In this document: positions 7,647 to 16,540 of the stretch, piece by piece
Layout of the letters: each line of letters starts with the position of its first letter
How positions within the stretch are numbered: position 1 is the first letter of the stretch
From: UBA8296 sp031581145
GTDB lineage: Bacteria > Bacteroidota > Rhodothermia > Balneolales > Balneolaceae
DNA: 64,000 nucleotides
Direction: 5' to 3'
NCBI GenBank assembly: GCA_031581145.1
Contig: JAVLBP010000002.1
Coordinates: forward strand, 62,001-126,000
Translations under genes and position numbers: made by a program
Notes under the pieces: model-generated
What the model was told of the DNA's origin: nothing
Databases searched by the model: none
The model's input: the letters and a program-made list of their open reading frames with translations, nothing else

Positions 7647-9050
7647 TTATGGGAATATGCCCATTTGCTCGTAAATCGTCCCAACTTTATTAATTGCCAC
7701 AACAAATGAAGCCGTTCGTAGATCCACATCATACTCCGATCGGGCCTCTAAAATTTCGTTGTAGGCAGTTACCATAGTCTCTTCAAGCCCAGACTTCATA
7801 AGCTCAAACTCTCCTGCACCTTGTGTAAGATTGAGCCTCTCCATATCGCTGAACTTGATCGACGAAAGGTTTTCAATTGCCTCTAGAACATTACGGAGAG
7901 CATCTTCGTCGAAACGTTTCTCTATGCGACCAAATCGAACATGTTGAAGGTTTTTGAGCCATTCAAAATAACTGACCACAACACCGCCTGCATTCAAGTA
8001 GGCGTCAGGAATAATGAGCACCCCTTTTTCCTTCAAAATCTCATGCGCTTCCGCTGAGGTTGGTCCATTGGCCGCCTCGGCTAGGACTTTGACTTTGACA
8101 TCTTTGGCATTCTCTTCGTTGATCTGGTTCTCCAATGCAGCAGGGATTAAAATATCCGCTGGCTCGGTAAGGACTGTCGACTTATCGGGCAAATTGGTAG
8201 CCCCTTCAAAGTCCATAATGGAACCCGTTTCATTGCGATAAGCCATTAACGACTCTAAGTCGATGCCATCCTTTTTATAGATGGATCCTTCTCGCTCTGC
8301 GACCCCAACAAGCAGCGCACCTGATTCGGTCATGTACTTGGATGCATGGTATCCCACATTACCCAGACCTTGGACAATAAAGGTTTTTCCTTCCACTCCC
8401 GTTTCAAGGCCAAGGGCTTTCATATCATCGACTTTGTTGCATGCCTCGCGAATGCCAAAAAATACGCCCATGCCTGTGGCCTCTGTACGCCCACGAACCC
8501 CACCTTGTTGAATCGGTTTTCCGGTAACGCACCCTTCTGCATTGAGATCATTGGAGAATTGTCGATAGGTATCCACAATCCAACCCATTTCTCTAGAGCC
8601 TGTCCCGTAGTCGGGCGCAGGCACGTCCACTGCTGGGCCTATGAAATTCTTTTTGATGAGCTCATACGTATAACGGCGCGTGATGCGCTCCATCTCTTTG
8701 TCGCTATATTTACGCTTATCGACAGCAATACCCCCTTTGGCACCCCCAAAGGGCACATCCACAAGGGCACACTTATAGGTCATTAGCGCAGCAAGTGCTT
8801 TGGTCTCATCTTCATTAACGATGCGACTATATCGAATTCCACCTTTTGTGGGCTGCTTGTGGTGGGAGTGCTCGACTCTCCACCCCTTGATTACGTCGAT
8901 GGATCCATCATCCCTTCGTATCGGGAAGGTGATCTCGTAGATCTGATTGGCAATTTTGATTTGATCAAGGAGCCCTTTTTCGAAGCGGGTGTATGGAGCA
9001 GCTTTGTCAAAGTTTTTGTTGACCTGCTCAAAGAATTTATAAGTAGACAT
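7647..9050 (-). CDS. Glu/Leu/Phe/Val dehydrogenase (glutamate dehydrogenase)
   Basis: Oxidative deamination of glutamate to 2-oxoglutarate, or the reverse. 467 residues. The N-terminal substrate domain has HHKQPTKGGIRYS and TYKCALVDVPFGGAKGG, carrying the lysines that bind substrate and act in catalysis, and APDYGTGSREMGW. The C-terminal Rossmann domain has GLGNVGYHA. A longer insertion after residue 265 is typical of the larger bacterial forms. It is the first gene of the minus-strand run that includes the S9 peptidase; the divergent lipoprotein gene lies on the other side of a roughly 120-155-nt gap. NAD versus NADP use cannot be told by eye. Confidence 0.92.
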   Translation of the reverse strand: MSTYKFFEQVNKNFDKAAPYTRFEKGLLDQIKIANQIYEITFPIRRDDGSIDVIKGWRVEHSHHKQPTKGGIRYSRIVNEDETKALAALMTYKCALVDVPFGGAKGGIAVDKRKYSDKEMERITRRYTYELIKKNFIGPAVDVPAPDYGTGSREMGWIVDTYRQFSNDLNAEGCVTGKPIQQGGVRGRTEATGMGVFFGIREACNKVDDMKALGLETGVEGKTFIVQGLGNVGYHASKYMTESGALLVGVAEREGSIYKKDGIDLESLMAYRNETGSIMDFEGATNLPDKSTVLTEPADILIPAALENQINEENAKDVKVKVLAEAANGPTSAEAHEILKEKGVLIIPDAYLNAGGVVVSYFEWLKNLQHVRFGRIEKRFDEDALRNVLEAIENLSSIKFSDMERLNLTQGAGEFELMKSGLEETMVTAYNEILEARSEYDVDLRTASFVVAINKVGTIYEQMGIFP

Positions 9051-9205
9051 CAGATTTTACTAGTTCCAGGCTCGTTTGGTTGTGGGTCGAGCATACGGTT
9101 CATGCTGTGTTATGATTTGCGCATGGGACGTCTCAAAGTTCAGGAGATTTTCGATATTTAGATAATGTTTTTTTGTTTACATCACCCCACCTGCTAAGAC
9201 CACAA

Positions 9206-10414
9206 ATGATGCCGATGATTCCAAGACTCACCGCCAACCCATGGACTCGATCCATGGCTATCCTATTCATTGTTATCCTCCTCGTCTCATGCGACTCACC
9301 AGATTTGGATGAGCCTTTGGAGACCCTTGGTGATCGCCCCATAATTACCCTTGATGAGACCATCATGACAGATGCTGCACCCGCTGCGAATGTCGACTCA
9401 CCTGCGATTTGGTCGGGGGAGGATGAGACGTGGGTCATCGTGACAGCCAAGGAAGAAGATGTATTATATGTTCATAGAGCCTCAGATGGCGCATTGCTCC
9501 AAAAAGTAGGAGGGTCTGGCCAAGAGTTGGGACAACTTGAGCGGCCCAATGGTGTTGTGGTCGTCGACGATTTGGTCTTTGTCGCAGAGCGTGATAATCA
9601 ACGGGTGCAGGTGATGCAACTGCCCGACTTCAAGGTCATTGGAGCATTTGGCAACGAAACACTTGAAGAGCCTTATGGGTTAGACGTTGCACGTGGATTG
9701 GATCAAGAGTACATGGTTTTGGTGACCGATAATGTGGATGCTAGGGACGAAGAGCCAGCTCCCGCGGAGGTTTTAGCCGAGAGAGTGAATGTGTTTTCCT
9801 TTGTTGCAGATCGAGAGAGCCCATCAGGCGATGTTGTTGGATTTGAATCCTCTTTTGAGGGTGCTTTTGGGGAAACCGATGGGGATGGTGCATTGTGGGT
9901 CGTGGAATCAATCAACGTGGATCCATCCCTGGGTACCATATTGATTGCTGATGAATCACCTATGCGCAAAAATCTTAAGGTCTATGATGCGCTCGATATC
10001 CAAGACAATGAGCTTGACATGGGTGTCTTTCGAGGGCGTACGGTTGGAGACGATCTCTTTCTAAGTGAGCCCGAAGGTATCGTGCTAGGCATGTGTCGCA
10101 ATGGTGCAGGTGAAGATGTGGAGCAAGGGGTGTGGATTGCGGTCGATCAGGAAGAGCGAGTGAATCACTTCCTCGCCTTTGATCGCGTAACATTTGAGCA
10201 CTTAGGGACTTTTCGAGGTGCCGTCACGCTAAACACCGATGGAATTGCACTTGTTCAGGAGGGCACGAACAGACCGTTCGAGAATGGTCTGTTTGCCGCA
10301 GTCGATGATGACCAAGCCACCAGCTTTTTCCGCTGGGATGAAATCGTGGCGAGTCTTGACTTAGAACTTACGTGCCCTGAGGGTTCGTCTCTTCTTCCTC
10401 TGAATGGAGACTAA
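9206..10414 (+). CDS. Phytase-like beta-propeller lipoprotein
   Basis: Predicted lipoprotein: a hydrophobic segment MAILFIVILLVSC ends in a lipobox, with the lipidated cysteine followed by Asp-Ser. The mature part opens with NVDSPAIW, then VIVTAKEEDVLYVH and LERPNGVVVVDDLVFVAERDNQRVQV, the pattern of bacterial 3-phytase (BPP-type) and NHL-like propellers. Substrate is unproven; it could be a phytase or a structural propeller. In-frame ATGs occur at 9173, 9206, 9209 and 9215; none has a clear ribosome site, and 9206 is chosen because it leaves a shorter n-region before the lipobox. The 3' end overlaps the convergent GlsB-type gene by 47 nt. Confidence 0.75.
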   Translation: MMPMIPRLTANPWTRSMAILFIVILLVSCDSPDLDEPLETLGDRPIITLDETIMTDAAPAANVDSPAIWSGEDETWVIVTAKEEDVLYVHRASDGALLQKVGGSGQELGQLERPNGVVVVDDLVFVAERDNQRVQVMQLPDFKVIGAFGNETLEEPYGLDVARGLDQEYMVLVTDNVDARDEEPAPAEVLAERVNVFSFVADRESPSGDVVGFESSFEGAFGETDGDGALWVVESINVDPSLGTILIADESPMRKNLKVYDALDIQDNELDMGVFRGRTVGDDLFLSEPEGIVLGMCRNGAGEDVEQGVWIAVDQEERVNHFLAFDRVTFEHLGTFRGAVTLNTDGIALVQEGTNRPFENGLFAAVDDDQATSFFRWDEIVASLDLELTCPEGSSLLPLNGD

Positions 10415-10646
10415 ATACATTTACAAGAAATAGAAGAAAGGCAGTGCCTAGGCCAGCATACACAAGAGGTCCAAAGATCTCAAAGTAGGTCATAATCGAC
10501 CCAATAATGATGCTAGACGCCGCGCCCGATAGTAGATTTCCGATCGTACCTATTGCGCGTTGCCCCATGATCAAGTCGACGATGTAGCCAACAAATAGAC
10601 CCACCGAAAACATGAAATAAATATTCTGTGCGTTTAATTCGTCCAT
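10368..10646 (-). CDS. GlsB/YeaQ/YmgE-type small membrane protein
   Basis: A 92-residue protein with three hydrophobic segments (about 9-27, 33-54, 60-80) and the glycine-rich loops DLIMGQRAIGTIGNLLSGAA that resemble the transglycosylase-associated (GlsB/YeaQ) family. The C-terminal tail is acidic (SEEEETN). Homologues are linked to envelope stress, but the biochemical function is unknown. The last 47 nt overlap the 3' end of the convergent phytase-like gene, so both C-termini are coded by the same DNA on opposite strands. Family call is by pattern only. Confidence 0.65.
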   Translation of the reverse strand: MDELNAQNIYFMFSVGLFVGYIVDLIMGQRAIGTIGNLLSGAASSIIIGSIMTYFEIFGPLVYAGLGTAFLLFLVNVFSLHSEEEETNPQGT

Positions 10647-10731
10647 TTTGACATCACTACGTTCAAATTAGGGTGCTCGCTTCTTTCCACATACGCTCGT
10701 GCCTTGTGGAACATTTAAGGTAAGAAATCTC

Positions 10732-12825
10732 CTACATTTCCTTCTCTAACTTCGCGATTTGATCACGTATTCTTGCGGCTTCTTCAAACTCCATATTTTT
10801 TGCAGCATGGATCATGGATTGCCGTAAGTGCTCTAGCAACGCATCCTTGGTCTCAAATACAACCTCTTTCATCGCTGGGCCAGGCGTGTAGTGATACCCT
10901 TTTTCACCCGTTCGGATTTGCTCTCCCGAGCCCGAAGATGACACCACATCATCTGAATCGCTCTCTTGCACCATATCCTCCATGGCAGCCTGCTGTGCGT
11001 CTAAATTGACCGTCCCCGTTGAGATCAAGCTTGGATCAACCAATGGTTTGAGCTCTTTTTGGATTGTTGCAGGGGTGATACCATGCTCTTTGTTGTATTC
11101 TTGCTGGACTTTTCGCCGACGGTCCGTCTCTTCGATCACCTTTTTCATACTATCTGTGATCGTGTCGGCATATAAAATAGCTTTACCGTGTACATTTCTG
11201 GCCGCTCTTCCCACAATTTGAAACAACGAGGTGTCGGAGCGAAGAAACCCCTCTTTGTCTGCATCTAAAATGGCCACAAGGGTAAGCTCAGGAATGTCAA
11301 TACCCTCCCTTAACAGGTTGATACCTACAAGCACATTATAATCACCCCTCCTGTATTTATAGAGCACCTCGATTCGCTCCAATGCATCCAGCTCGCTATG
11401 CATATATGCGGCCGAAATCCCTAGTTCCTTTAGGTAGGTGCTAAGCTCTTCGCTAAGGCGCTTGGTTAATGTGATACACAACACTCGTTCGCCACGCTCC
11501 ACTCGTACGCGAATTTCTTCAAGTAGATCATCCACTTGATTATTCACGGGTCGTACTTCAATGGTGGGCTCCATTAAGCCGGTTGGACGAATAATTTGTT
11601 CCACTACCACACCGCCTGATTGCTCGAGTTCATAGTCAGCTGGGGTCGCACTCACGTGAATGGCTTGATTCACCATCGTTTGCCACTCCTGAAAGGTCAA
11701 CGGCCGATTATCAAGGGCGGAGGGAAGACGAAAGCCATGCTCGACGAGCTCAATTTTGCGCGCTCGATCTCCACTATACATCCCATTGATTTGAGGAACC
11801 GTTTGGTGACTCTCGTCCACTATGAGCAAAAAATCCTCTGGAAAATAATCTATGAGGCAAAATGGGCGCTCCCCTGGTTTGCGACCACTGAGGTATCGAG
11901 AATAATTTTCAATGCCATTACAGTAGCCTACCTCTTGCATCATTTCGAGATCAAACAGCGTCCGCTGTTCCAGGCGTTTGGCCTCAAGGTGGCGTTGCTC
12001 CGATTTGAAAACCTCCATGCGATCCCAAAGCTCTTGGCGAATCAGGTCTATGGTTTCGTTCATTCGCCCTTTGGTGGTGACATAATGGGAGGCCGGAAAG
12101 ATCCGAAACTCTGTCACCTTCTCTATAATGGCACCCGTTTCGGGGTCAAAACGCTCCATGGATTCAATTTCATCCCCCCAAAATGTGACACGAAGACCAT
12201 CATCGGAGTACGCGGGGTAGATATCTGTCACGTCACCGCGAACTCGGAATCTTCCTGGGGTAAACTCAACATCATTGCGTGAATAATGGAGATCGACCAA
12301 GTCATAGAGCATTTTGTTGCGGGGAATCTCATCGCCCACCTTGAGATTCAAGATGAGCTTGGCGTACTCGCTGGGTGAGCCAATCCCATAGATGCAACTA
12401 ATGGATGAGACGATAATGACATCTCGACGACCTGAGAGTAAGGAGCTTGTGGCGCGCAGTCTAAGCTTTTGGATCTGCTCGTTGATTGAGAGATCTTTTT
12501 CGATGTATTTGTCCGACTTGGAGATATACGCCTCGGGCTGATAGTAGTCGTAGTAGGAGATAAAAAATTCGACTCTATTCTCGGGGAAGAAGTCACAAAA
12601 CTCACGGTAGAGTTGCGCTGCAAGGGTTTTGTTGTGGCTCATGACCAAAACGGGTCGCTCAACATTCTCAATCACCCCAGCAACGGTCCGGGTCTTTCCA
12701 GATCCTGTAATCCCAAGCAAGGTTTGGTGTTTATCCCCAGCCAGAACTCCTTGACTCAACTCTTCAATGGCGTTGGGTTGATCCCCTGCGGGGGGCCATG
12801 GTGATTGAAGATCGTATATGGACAT
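10732..12825 (-). CDS. uvrB: Excinuclease ABC subunit UvrB
   Basis: Damage-verifying helicase-like subunit of nucleotide excision repair; acts with UvrA and UvrC. 697 residues, near normal length. Walker A GITGSGKTRT at about 39-48, the beta-hairpin YYDYYQPEAYI that inserts between the strands at about 93-103, DESH of motif II, the helicase C motif including QIVGRAARN, and a C-terminal UVR domain (FEEAARIRDQIAKLEKEM) for UvrC contact. Divergent from tyrA across a 117-nt gap. Confidence 0.98.
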   Translation of the reverse strand: MSIYDLQSPWPPAGDQPNAIEELSQGVLAGDKHQTLLGITGSGKTRTVAGVIENVERPVLVMSHNKTLAAQLYREFCDFFPENRVEFFISYYDYYQPEAYISKSDKYIEKDLSINEQIQKLRLRATSSLLSGRRDVIIVSSISCIYGIGSPSEYAKLILNLKVGDEIPRNKMLYDLVDLHYSRNDVEFTPGRFRVRGDVTDIYPAYSDDGLRVTFWGDEIESMERFDPETGAIIEKVTEFRIFPASHYVTTKGRMNETIDLIRQELWDRMEVFKSEQRHLEAKRLEQRTLFDLEMMQEVGYCNGIENYSRYLSGRKPGERPFCLIDYFPEDFLLIVDESHQTVPQINGMYSGDRARKIELVEHGFRLPSALDNRPLTFQEWQTMVNQAIHVSATPADYELEQSGGVVVEQIIRPTGLMEPTIEVRPVNNQVDDLLEEIRVRVERGERVLCITLTKRLSEELSTYLKELGISAAYMHSELDALERIEVLYKYRRGDYNVLVGINLLREGIDIPELTLVAILDADKEGFLRSDTSLFQIVGRAARNVHGKAILYADTITDSMKKVIEETDRRRKVQQEYNKEHGITPATIQKELKPLVDPSLISTGTVNLDAQQAAMEDMVQESDSDDVVSSSGSGEQIRTGEKGYHYTPGPAMKEVVFETKDALLEHLRQSMIHAAKNMEFEEAARIRDQIAKLEKEM

Positions 12826-12942
12826 GGTGCTAGCGGGGGTGTGTCTGAGGTTGATTTGAGTGAGATTTCCTACCTTGAATCAATTTGGCAAAGTAACGAC
12901 TTGTCCGATTCTCTTCATTCCTTACTTTCATCTTTCTGACTG

Positions 12943-14064
12943 ATGAGCGACTTAGACTCGATGCGCGAAGAAATTGACGCGCTTGACAAAACCCTTTTAG
13001 AGATCCTCAAGAAGCGTAATGACGTTGCAAAAAAGGTGCTTTCATACAAATTGGAGCATCAGTTGCCTGTCTTTATGGCAGAGAGAGAGACGCAAAAAAC
13101 TGAACGTCTACGTCAAGATGCTCGTGACATGGGTGTGGATCCCGAAATGGTGGAGGATCTGCTTCGAATTATCATGGCCTCCTCTAGGGCGACACAATCA
13201 CAACATGAGTTTCCCATGGCGACGGATGAACCAAAGCATGTCCTTTTGCTGGGTGGGGATGGGGGGATGGGATCCCTTTATCGTAGGTTTCTTGAGCGGA
13301 GCGGTCACCATGTTTCAAGTATTGATAAAGGGAATTGGTATGAGCTTGAGCAGCTTGCACCCAGCATTGACCTAGCCATTGTGACGGTTCCCATCCATGT
13401 AACCTTGGATGTGATTGAAAGGGTCTCTGCAAAGCTTCCTGATGATGTGGTGCTTGCTGATTTTACCTCAAATAAGGTGGCACCTATCCAAGCCATGATG
13501 CAGGCTCATAAGGGGCCTGTCCTTGGGCTGCACCCTATGCATGGCCCCGATGTGCCCAATTTATCAAAGCAGCTAATGGTCATCTGCCATGCACGGGATG
13601 GCGAAAAGGGCGCTTGGTTTGGAGAGCAGTGCAAACTGTGGGGAATGCGTGTCGTGGAGGCAGATCCCGAGGCTCACGACCATGCAATGGACCTTGTGCA
13701 AGGTCTTAGACACTTTGTCGCCCTGCTTCACGGCTCTTTTATGAAGGACCAAGGGCTGAAGCCACAACAAATGTTGGACTACTCAAGCCCCATGTATCGT
13801 GCCGAATTGATGATGACGGGGCGAATTTTTGCGCAAAGTGCAGAACTTTATGCTGATATCGTCTTTTCTAGTCCGGAAAGACGAGCCCTCTTGACTCAGT
13901 TTTTTAAACATCACGAGCGATTGGCCGCGATGGTGGAGTCCAATGATCGTGCTGGATTTATCAAGGAGTTTGAAGCCGTCACCGATTTCTTTGGCTCCTT
14001 TGCCACGCAAGCGTTGTTCGAAAGCGGGTATCTGATCAACCGTCTCTCCGATCGATTTGCATGA
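12943..14064 (+). CDS. tyrA: Bifunctional chorismate mutase/prephenate dehydrogenase (T-protein)
   Basis: Tyrosine pathway: chorismate to prephenate, then NAD-dependent oxidative decarboxylation to 4-hydroxyphenylpyruvate. An AroQ-type chorismate mutase domain (1-90, with MREEIDALDKTLLEILKKR) is fused to a prephenate dehydrogenase domain with the dinucleotide loop GGDGGMG (104-110) and GLHPMHGPD, whose His is residue 197, the position of the catalytic His in the E. coli enzyme. The length (373) and the domain order match the enterobacterial T-protein closely, which is unexpected beside the Bacteroidota-like neighbours and may mean transfer. Divergent from uvrB; ends 83 nt before the convergent mrp gene. 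Confidence 0.95.
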   Translation: MSDLDSMREEIDALDKTLLEILKKRNDVAKKVLSYKLEHQLPVFMAERETQKTERLRQDARDMGVDPEMVEDLLRIIMASSRATQSQHEFPMATDEPKHVLLLGGDGGMGSLYRRFLERSGHHVSSIDKGNWYELEQLAPSIDLAIVTVPIHVTLDVIERVSAKLPDDVVLADFTSNKVAPIQAMMQAHKGPVLGLHPMHGPDVPNLSKQLMVICHARDGEKGAWFGEQCKLWGMRVVEADPEAHDHAMDLVQGLRHFVALLHGSFMKDQGLKPQQMLDYSSPMYRAELMMTGRIFAQSAELYADIVFSSPERRALLTQFFKHHERLAAMVESNDRAGFIKEFEAVTDFFGSFATQALFESGYLINRLSDRFA

Positions 14065-14101
14065 TGGCACCACAGCGCGTGCGTCATGCTTATGCGTCGG
14101 T

Positions 14102-14131
14102 ATGTTCTGGCGTGGCATGTTCTGGCGTGGC
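14102..14131 (+). repeat. Perfect 15-bp tandem duplication between tyrA and mrp
   Basis: Two perfect copies of ATGTTCTGGCGTGGC (14102-14116, 14117-14131), then ATGTTT as a partial third copy, in the gap between the convergent tyrA and mrp 3' ends. No coding frame is supported across it. One of several small tandem duplications of this period in the window. Confidence 0.9.
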
Positions 14132-14147
14132 ATGTTTGCGAAGGATT

Positions 14148-15314
14148 CTACTCGTGAAATGAAATCGACATCTCTTCTTTGCCCTCACCGGTTGATTCTA
14201 GGGCTTCTATCGACTGGATCACCCGCTCTGCCATCGTCCGAAATGCTTGTCCTTGCATAGAGTCAGGCGCCTCAATACTCACAGGTTTTCCTGCATCTCC
14301 TGCCTTACGAATCTCTTCTACCAAGGGGATCTCTCCCAAAAATGGGACTTGCTGTTGCTGCGCCAACTGGCGAGCACCGTGTTTCCCAAAGATGTAATAT
14401 TTCGACTCAGGATGGTCTGGCGGTGAGAACCAGGCCATATTCTCCACTAGCCCTAGGATTGGCACCCGTACTTTGTCAAACATCGCAACCCCCTTTCGGG
14501 CATCCTCTAAGGCAACAGGCTGAGGGGTCGACACAATCACCGCGCCTCTCAGAGGAACCGATTGGACAATGGTCAGCTGAATGTCACCTGTACCAGGTGG
14601 CAGATCAAGCACCATAATATCAAGCTCTGGCCACTCTACATCTTCCATGAACTGTTTCACGGCACTTGTGACCATCGGGCCTCGCCAAATCATGGCTTGG
14701 TCTGGATCAATCAAAAACCCCATCGATACGAGGTGTACACCATACTTTTGGATAGGCTCAAGCTTTCGCTGCGTCGTAATAGTTGGCTTTTCATTCACAT
14801 CAAACATCATAGGGACACTCGGGCCGTAAATATCGGCGTCCATGAGCCCAACCCTTAACCCCATTTTAGCCAAACTTACCGCCATGTTTGAGGCTACCGT
14901 GGACTTACCCACGCCCCCTTTACCAGAGGCTACAGCGATCACATGCTTAACCGTCGGCAACATCCCTTGGGTCGCTTCTCCAGATGCCTCAGTTTGTTGC
15001 GTAGGTCCTTCATTAGGGTCTTTTGACCCATTTTCAGACCCATCTATCCGCTTCGCCACGGAAATATTCACTCCCAACGTGATATCTACTATAGCTTCAG
15101 GGTCTACAAATTTCTGAATCACTTGTGTTGCTTGCTCTTTTAGGCGGTCTGCCAATGCATCATTTTTGGAGGGTAATTCCAGTGTAAAGGCGATGTATTT
15201 TTCCTGGATAATAAGATCCTGGACCATCTCCAAAGAGATCAAATCCTTCTCCGCTTCTGGGTGAAGGACCTGCATTAATGCGCTGCGAACTTGCTCTTTA
15301 TTTATTTGGCTCAT
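14148..15314 (-). CDS. Mrp/ApbC-type iron-sulfur cluster carrier ATPase
   Basis: P-loop ATPase of the Mrp/NBP35 family, thought to carry and deliver Fe-S clusters. An N-terminal MIP18/DUF59-like domain (about 1-85) precedes the deviant Walker A GKGGVGKST and the motifs DADIYGPSVP and LPPGTGD. The usual CxxC cluster-binding motif near the C-terminus is absent: the region after LVENMAW reads FSPPDHPESKYYIFG, as I recall for Bacteroidota homologues. ATG at 15314 is preferred over the TTG at 15323. Divergent from gcvT. Confidence 0.92.
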   Translation of the reverse strand: MSQINKEQVRSALMQVLHPEAEKDLISLEMVQDLIIQEKYIAFTLELPSKNDALADRLKEQATQVIQKFVDPEAIVDITLGVNISVAKRIDGSENGSKDPNEGPTQQTEASGEATQGMLPTVKHVIAVASGKGGVGKSTVASNMAVSLAKMGLRVGLMDADIYGPSVPMMFDVNEKPTITTQRKLEPIQKYGVHLVSMGFLIDPDQAMIWRGPMVTSAVKQFMEDVEWPELDIMVLDLPPGTGDIQLTIVQSVPLRGAVIVSTPQPVALEDARKGVAMFDKVRVPILGLVENMAWFSPPDHPESKYYIFGKHGARQLAQQQQVPFLGEIPLVEEIRKAGDAGKPVSIEAPDSMQGQAFRTMAERVIQSIEALESTGEGKEEMSISFHE

Positions 15315-15389
15315 AGCTCTCAAAATACAAAATCTTGAGGCGAGTTCGTTGATTCATCTCTAGCGTCCTTGCGACGATAAAAGCCGATT

Positions 15390-15405
15390 TTGTTGCTATC
15401 AACAA
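15390..15405. other. Inverted repeat upstream of gcvT
   Basis: TTGTTG-CTAT-CAACAA is a perfect 6-bp inverted repeat in the mrp/gcvT divergent gap, 25 nt before the preferred gcvT start and 7 nt before the alternative one. It could be an operator or leader hairpin; no factor can be named. Confidence 0.3.
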
Positions 15406-15430
15406 CAGAAAAATGCCTACATTTGGAGCC

Positions 15431-16537
15431 ATGAAAAAGACGCCCTTATATGATCAGCATCAACTCTTAGGCGCTCGCTGTATTGAGTTTGGTGGGTACC
15501 TTATGCCGGTGAGTTACGAGGGGATAAAACAAGAGCATCACGCGGTACGATCTGACGCTGGGGTGTTTGATGTCTCACACATGGGGGAATTCTTTGTGAC
15601 TGGGCAGGATGCGCAGCCCTTTTTGCAAATGTTACTGATTAATGATGTGGATGCTTGTCCTCCAGGCAAAGCCCAATACACAGCGATGTGTCAAGAAGAT
15701 GGTGGAGTACTGGATGATTGCCTACTGTATTGTCGCTCGAAGGAGGAGTGGCTAATGGTGGTGAATGCGGCCAACATTGAAAAGGACTGGGCTTGGGTCA
15801 CAAAGCTCAAAAACACCCATTTTGCAGAAGCCGATGTACAACTTGAGAACCGCTCCGATGATATGGGGTTGTTGGCATTGCAAGGGCCTTCATCATTGGA
15901 TTACTTGCAGCCATTTACCGAGGTAGACCTGCACTCGATCCCTTTTTATGCGTTTACCCTTGGCACGGTATGTGGGGTTCCCGATGTATGGATTGCCACC
16001 ACAGGTTACACGGGAGAAAAAGGGGTGGAGCTATACATCCCAACCGATAAAGCGGATGGTATTCAGGCGATTTGGACAGCTCTACTCGAGGCTGGGGCTG
16101 TGCCGTGTGGGCTTGGAGCGCGAGACACTCTACGACTTGAGAAGGGATTTAATCTTTATGGTCAAGATATGGACGAGACGGTGAGTCCGCTTGAGGCTAG
16201 AATGGGCTGGGTACTCAAGCTCGGCGCAGGGGATTTTGTGGGACATGAGGCGATTTCAAGCCAAAAAGAGTCGGGTGAATATCGAAGACTTATCGGATTT
16301 GTGATGGATGAGCCACGAGCGATTCCTCGATCGGGGTACAACGTGGTAGATACAGATAATACGATCGTTGGGCATGTCACCAGTGGTACACAGTCCATCA
16401 CCCTTGGCCAAGGGATTGGTATGGCTAGAGTGGACAAACGTGAGGGGCTCAATCTCGAGGAGGGTAGCACGATAGCCATTCAGATTCGAGGGGAAAGCAA
16501 ACCGGCAACCATCACAAAACCCCCTTTCGTCCGATAA
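15431..16537 (+). CDS. gcvT: Aminomethyltransferase (glycine cleavage T-protein)
   Basis: Transfers the methylene group from lipoyl-bound aminomethyl H-protein to tetrahydrofolate, releasing ammonia. About 368 residues from the ATG at 15431 (MKKTPLYDQH matches the usual N-terminus; the ATG at 15413 adds six residues). Visible landmarks: FGGYLMPVSYEG, DVSHMGEF, the catalytic-loop DGGVLDD, the folate-binding stretch RSDDMGLLALQGP, and TTGYTGEKGVELY. The C-terminal GCV_T_C barrel has GHVTSGTQSITLGQGIGMA. It is followed 3 nt later by comB on the same strand; the other gcv genes are not in the window. Confidence 0.96.
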   Translation: MKKTPLYDQHQLLGARCIEFGGYLMPVSYEGIKQEHHAVRSDAGVFDVSHMGEFFVTGQDAQPFLQMLLINDVDACPPGKAQYTAMCQEDGGVLDDCLLYCRSKEEWLMVVNAANIEKDWAWVTKLKNTHFAEADVQLENRSDDMGLLALQGPSSLDYLQPFTEVDLHSIPFYAFTLGTVCGVPDVWIATTGYTGEKGVELYIPTDKADGIQAIWTALLEAGAVPCGLGARDTLRLEKGFNLYGQDMDETVSPLEARMGWVLKLGAGDFVGHEAISSQKESGEYRRLIGFVMDEPRAIPRSGYNVVDTDNTIVGHVTSGTQSITLGQGIGMARVDKREGLNLEEGSTIAIQIRGESKPATITKPPFVR

Positions 16538-16540
16538 CAT

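Noticed and set aside
11620..12282. Long open frame opposite uvrB
   Set aside because: 220 codons on the plus strand, but wholly inside a conserved uvrB on the minus strand, with no family pattern. A shadow frame.
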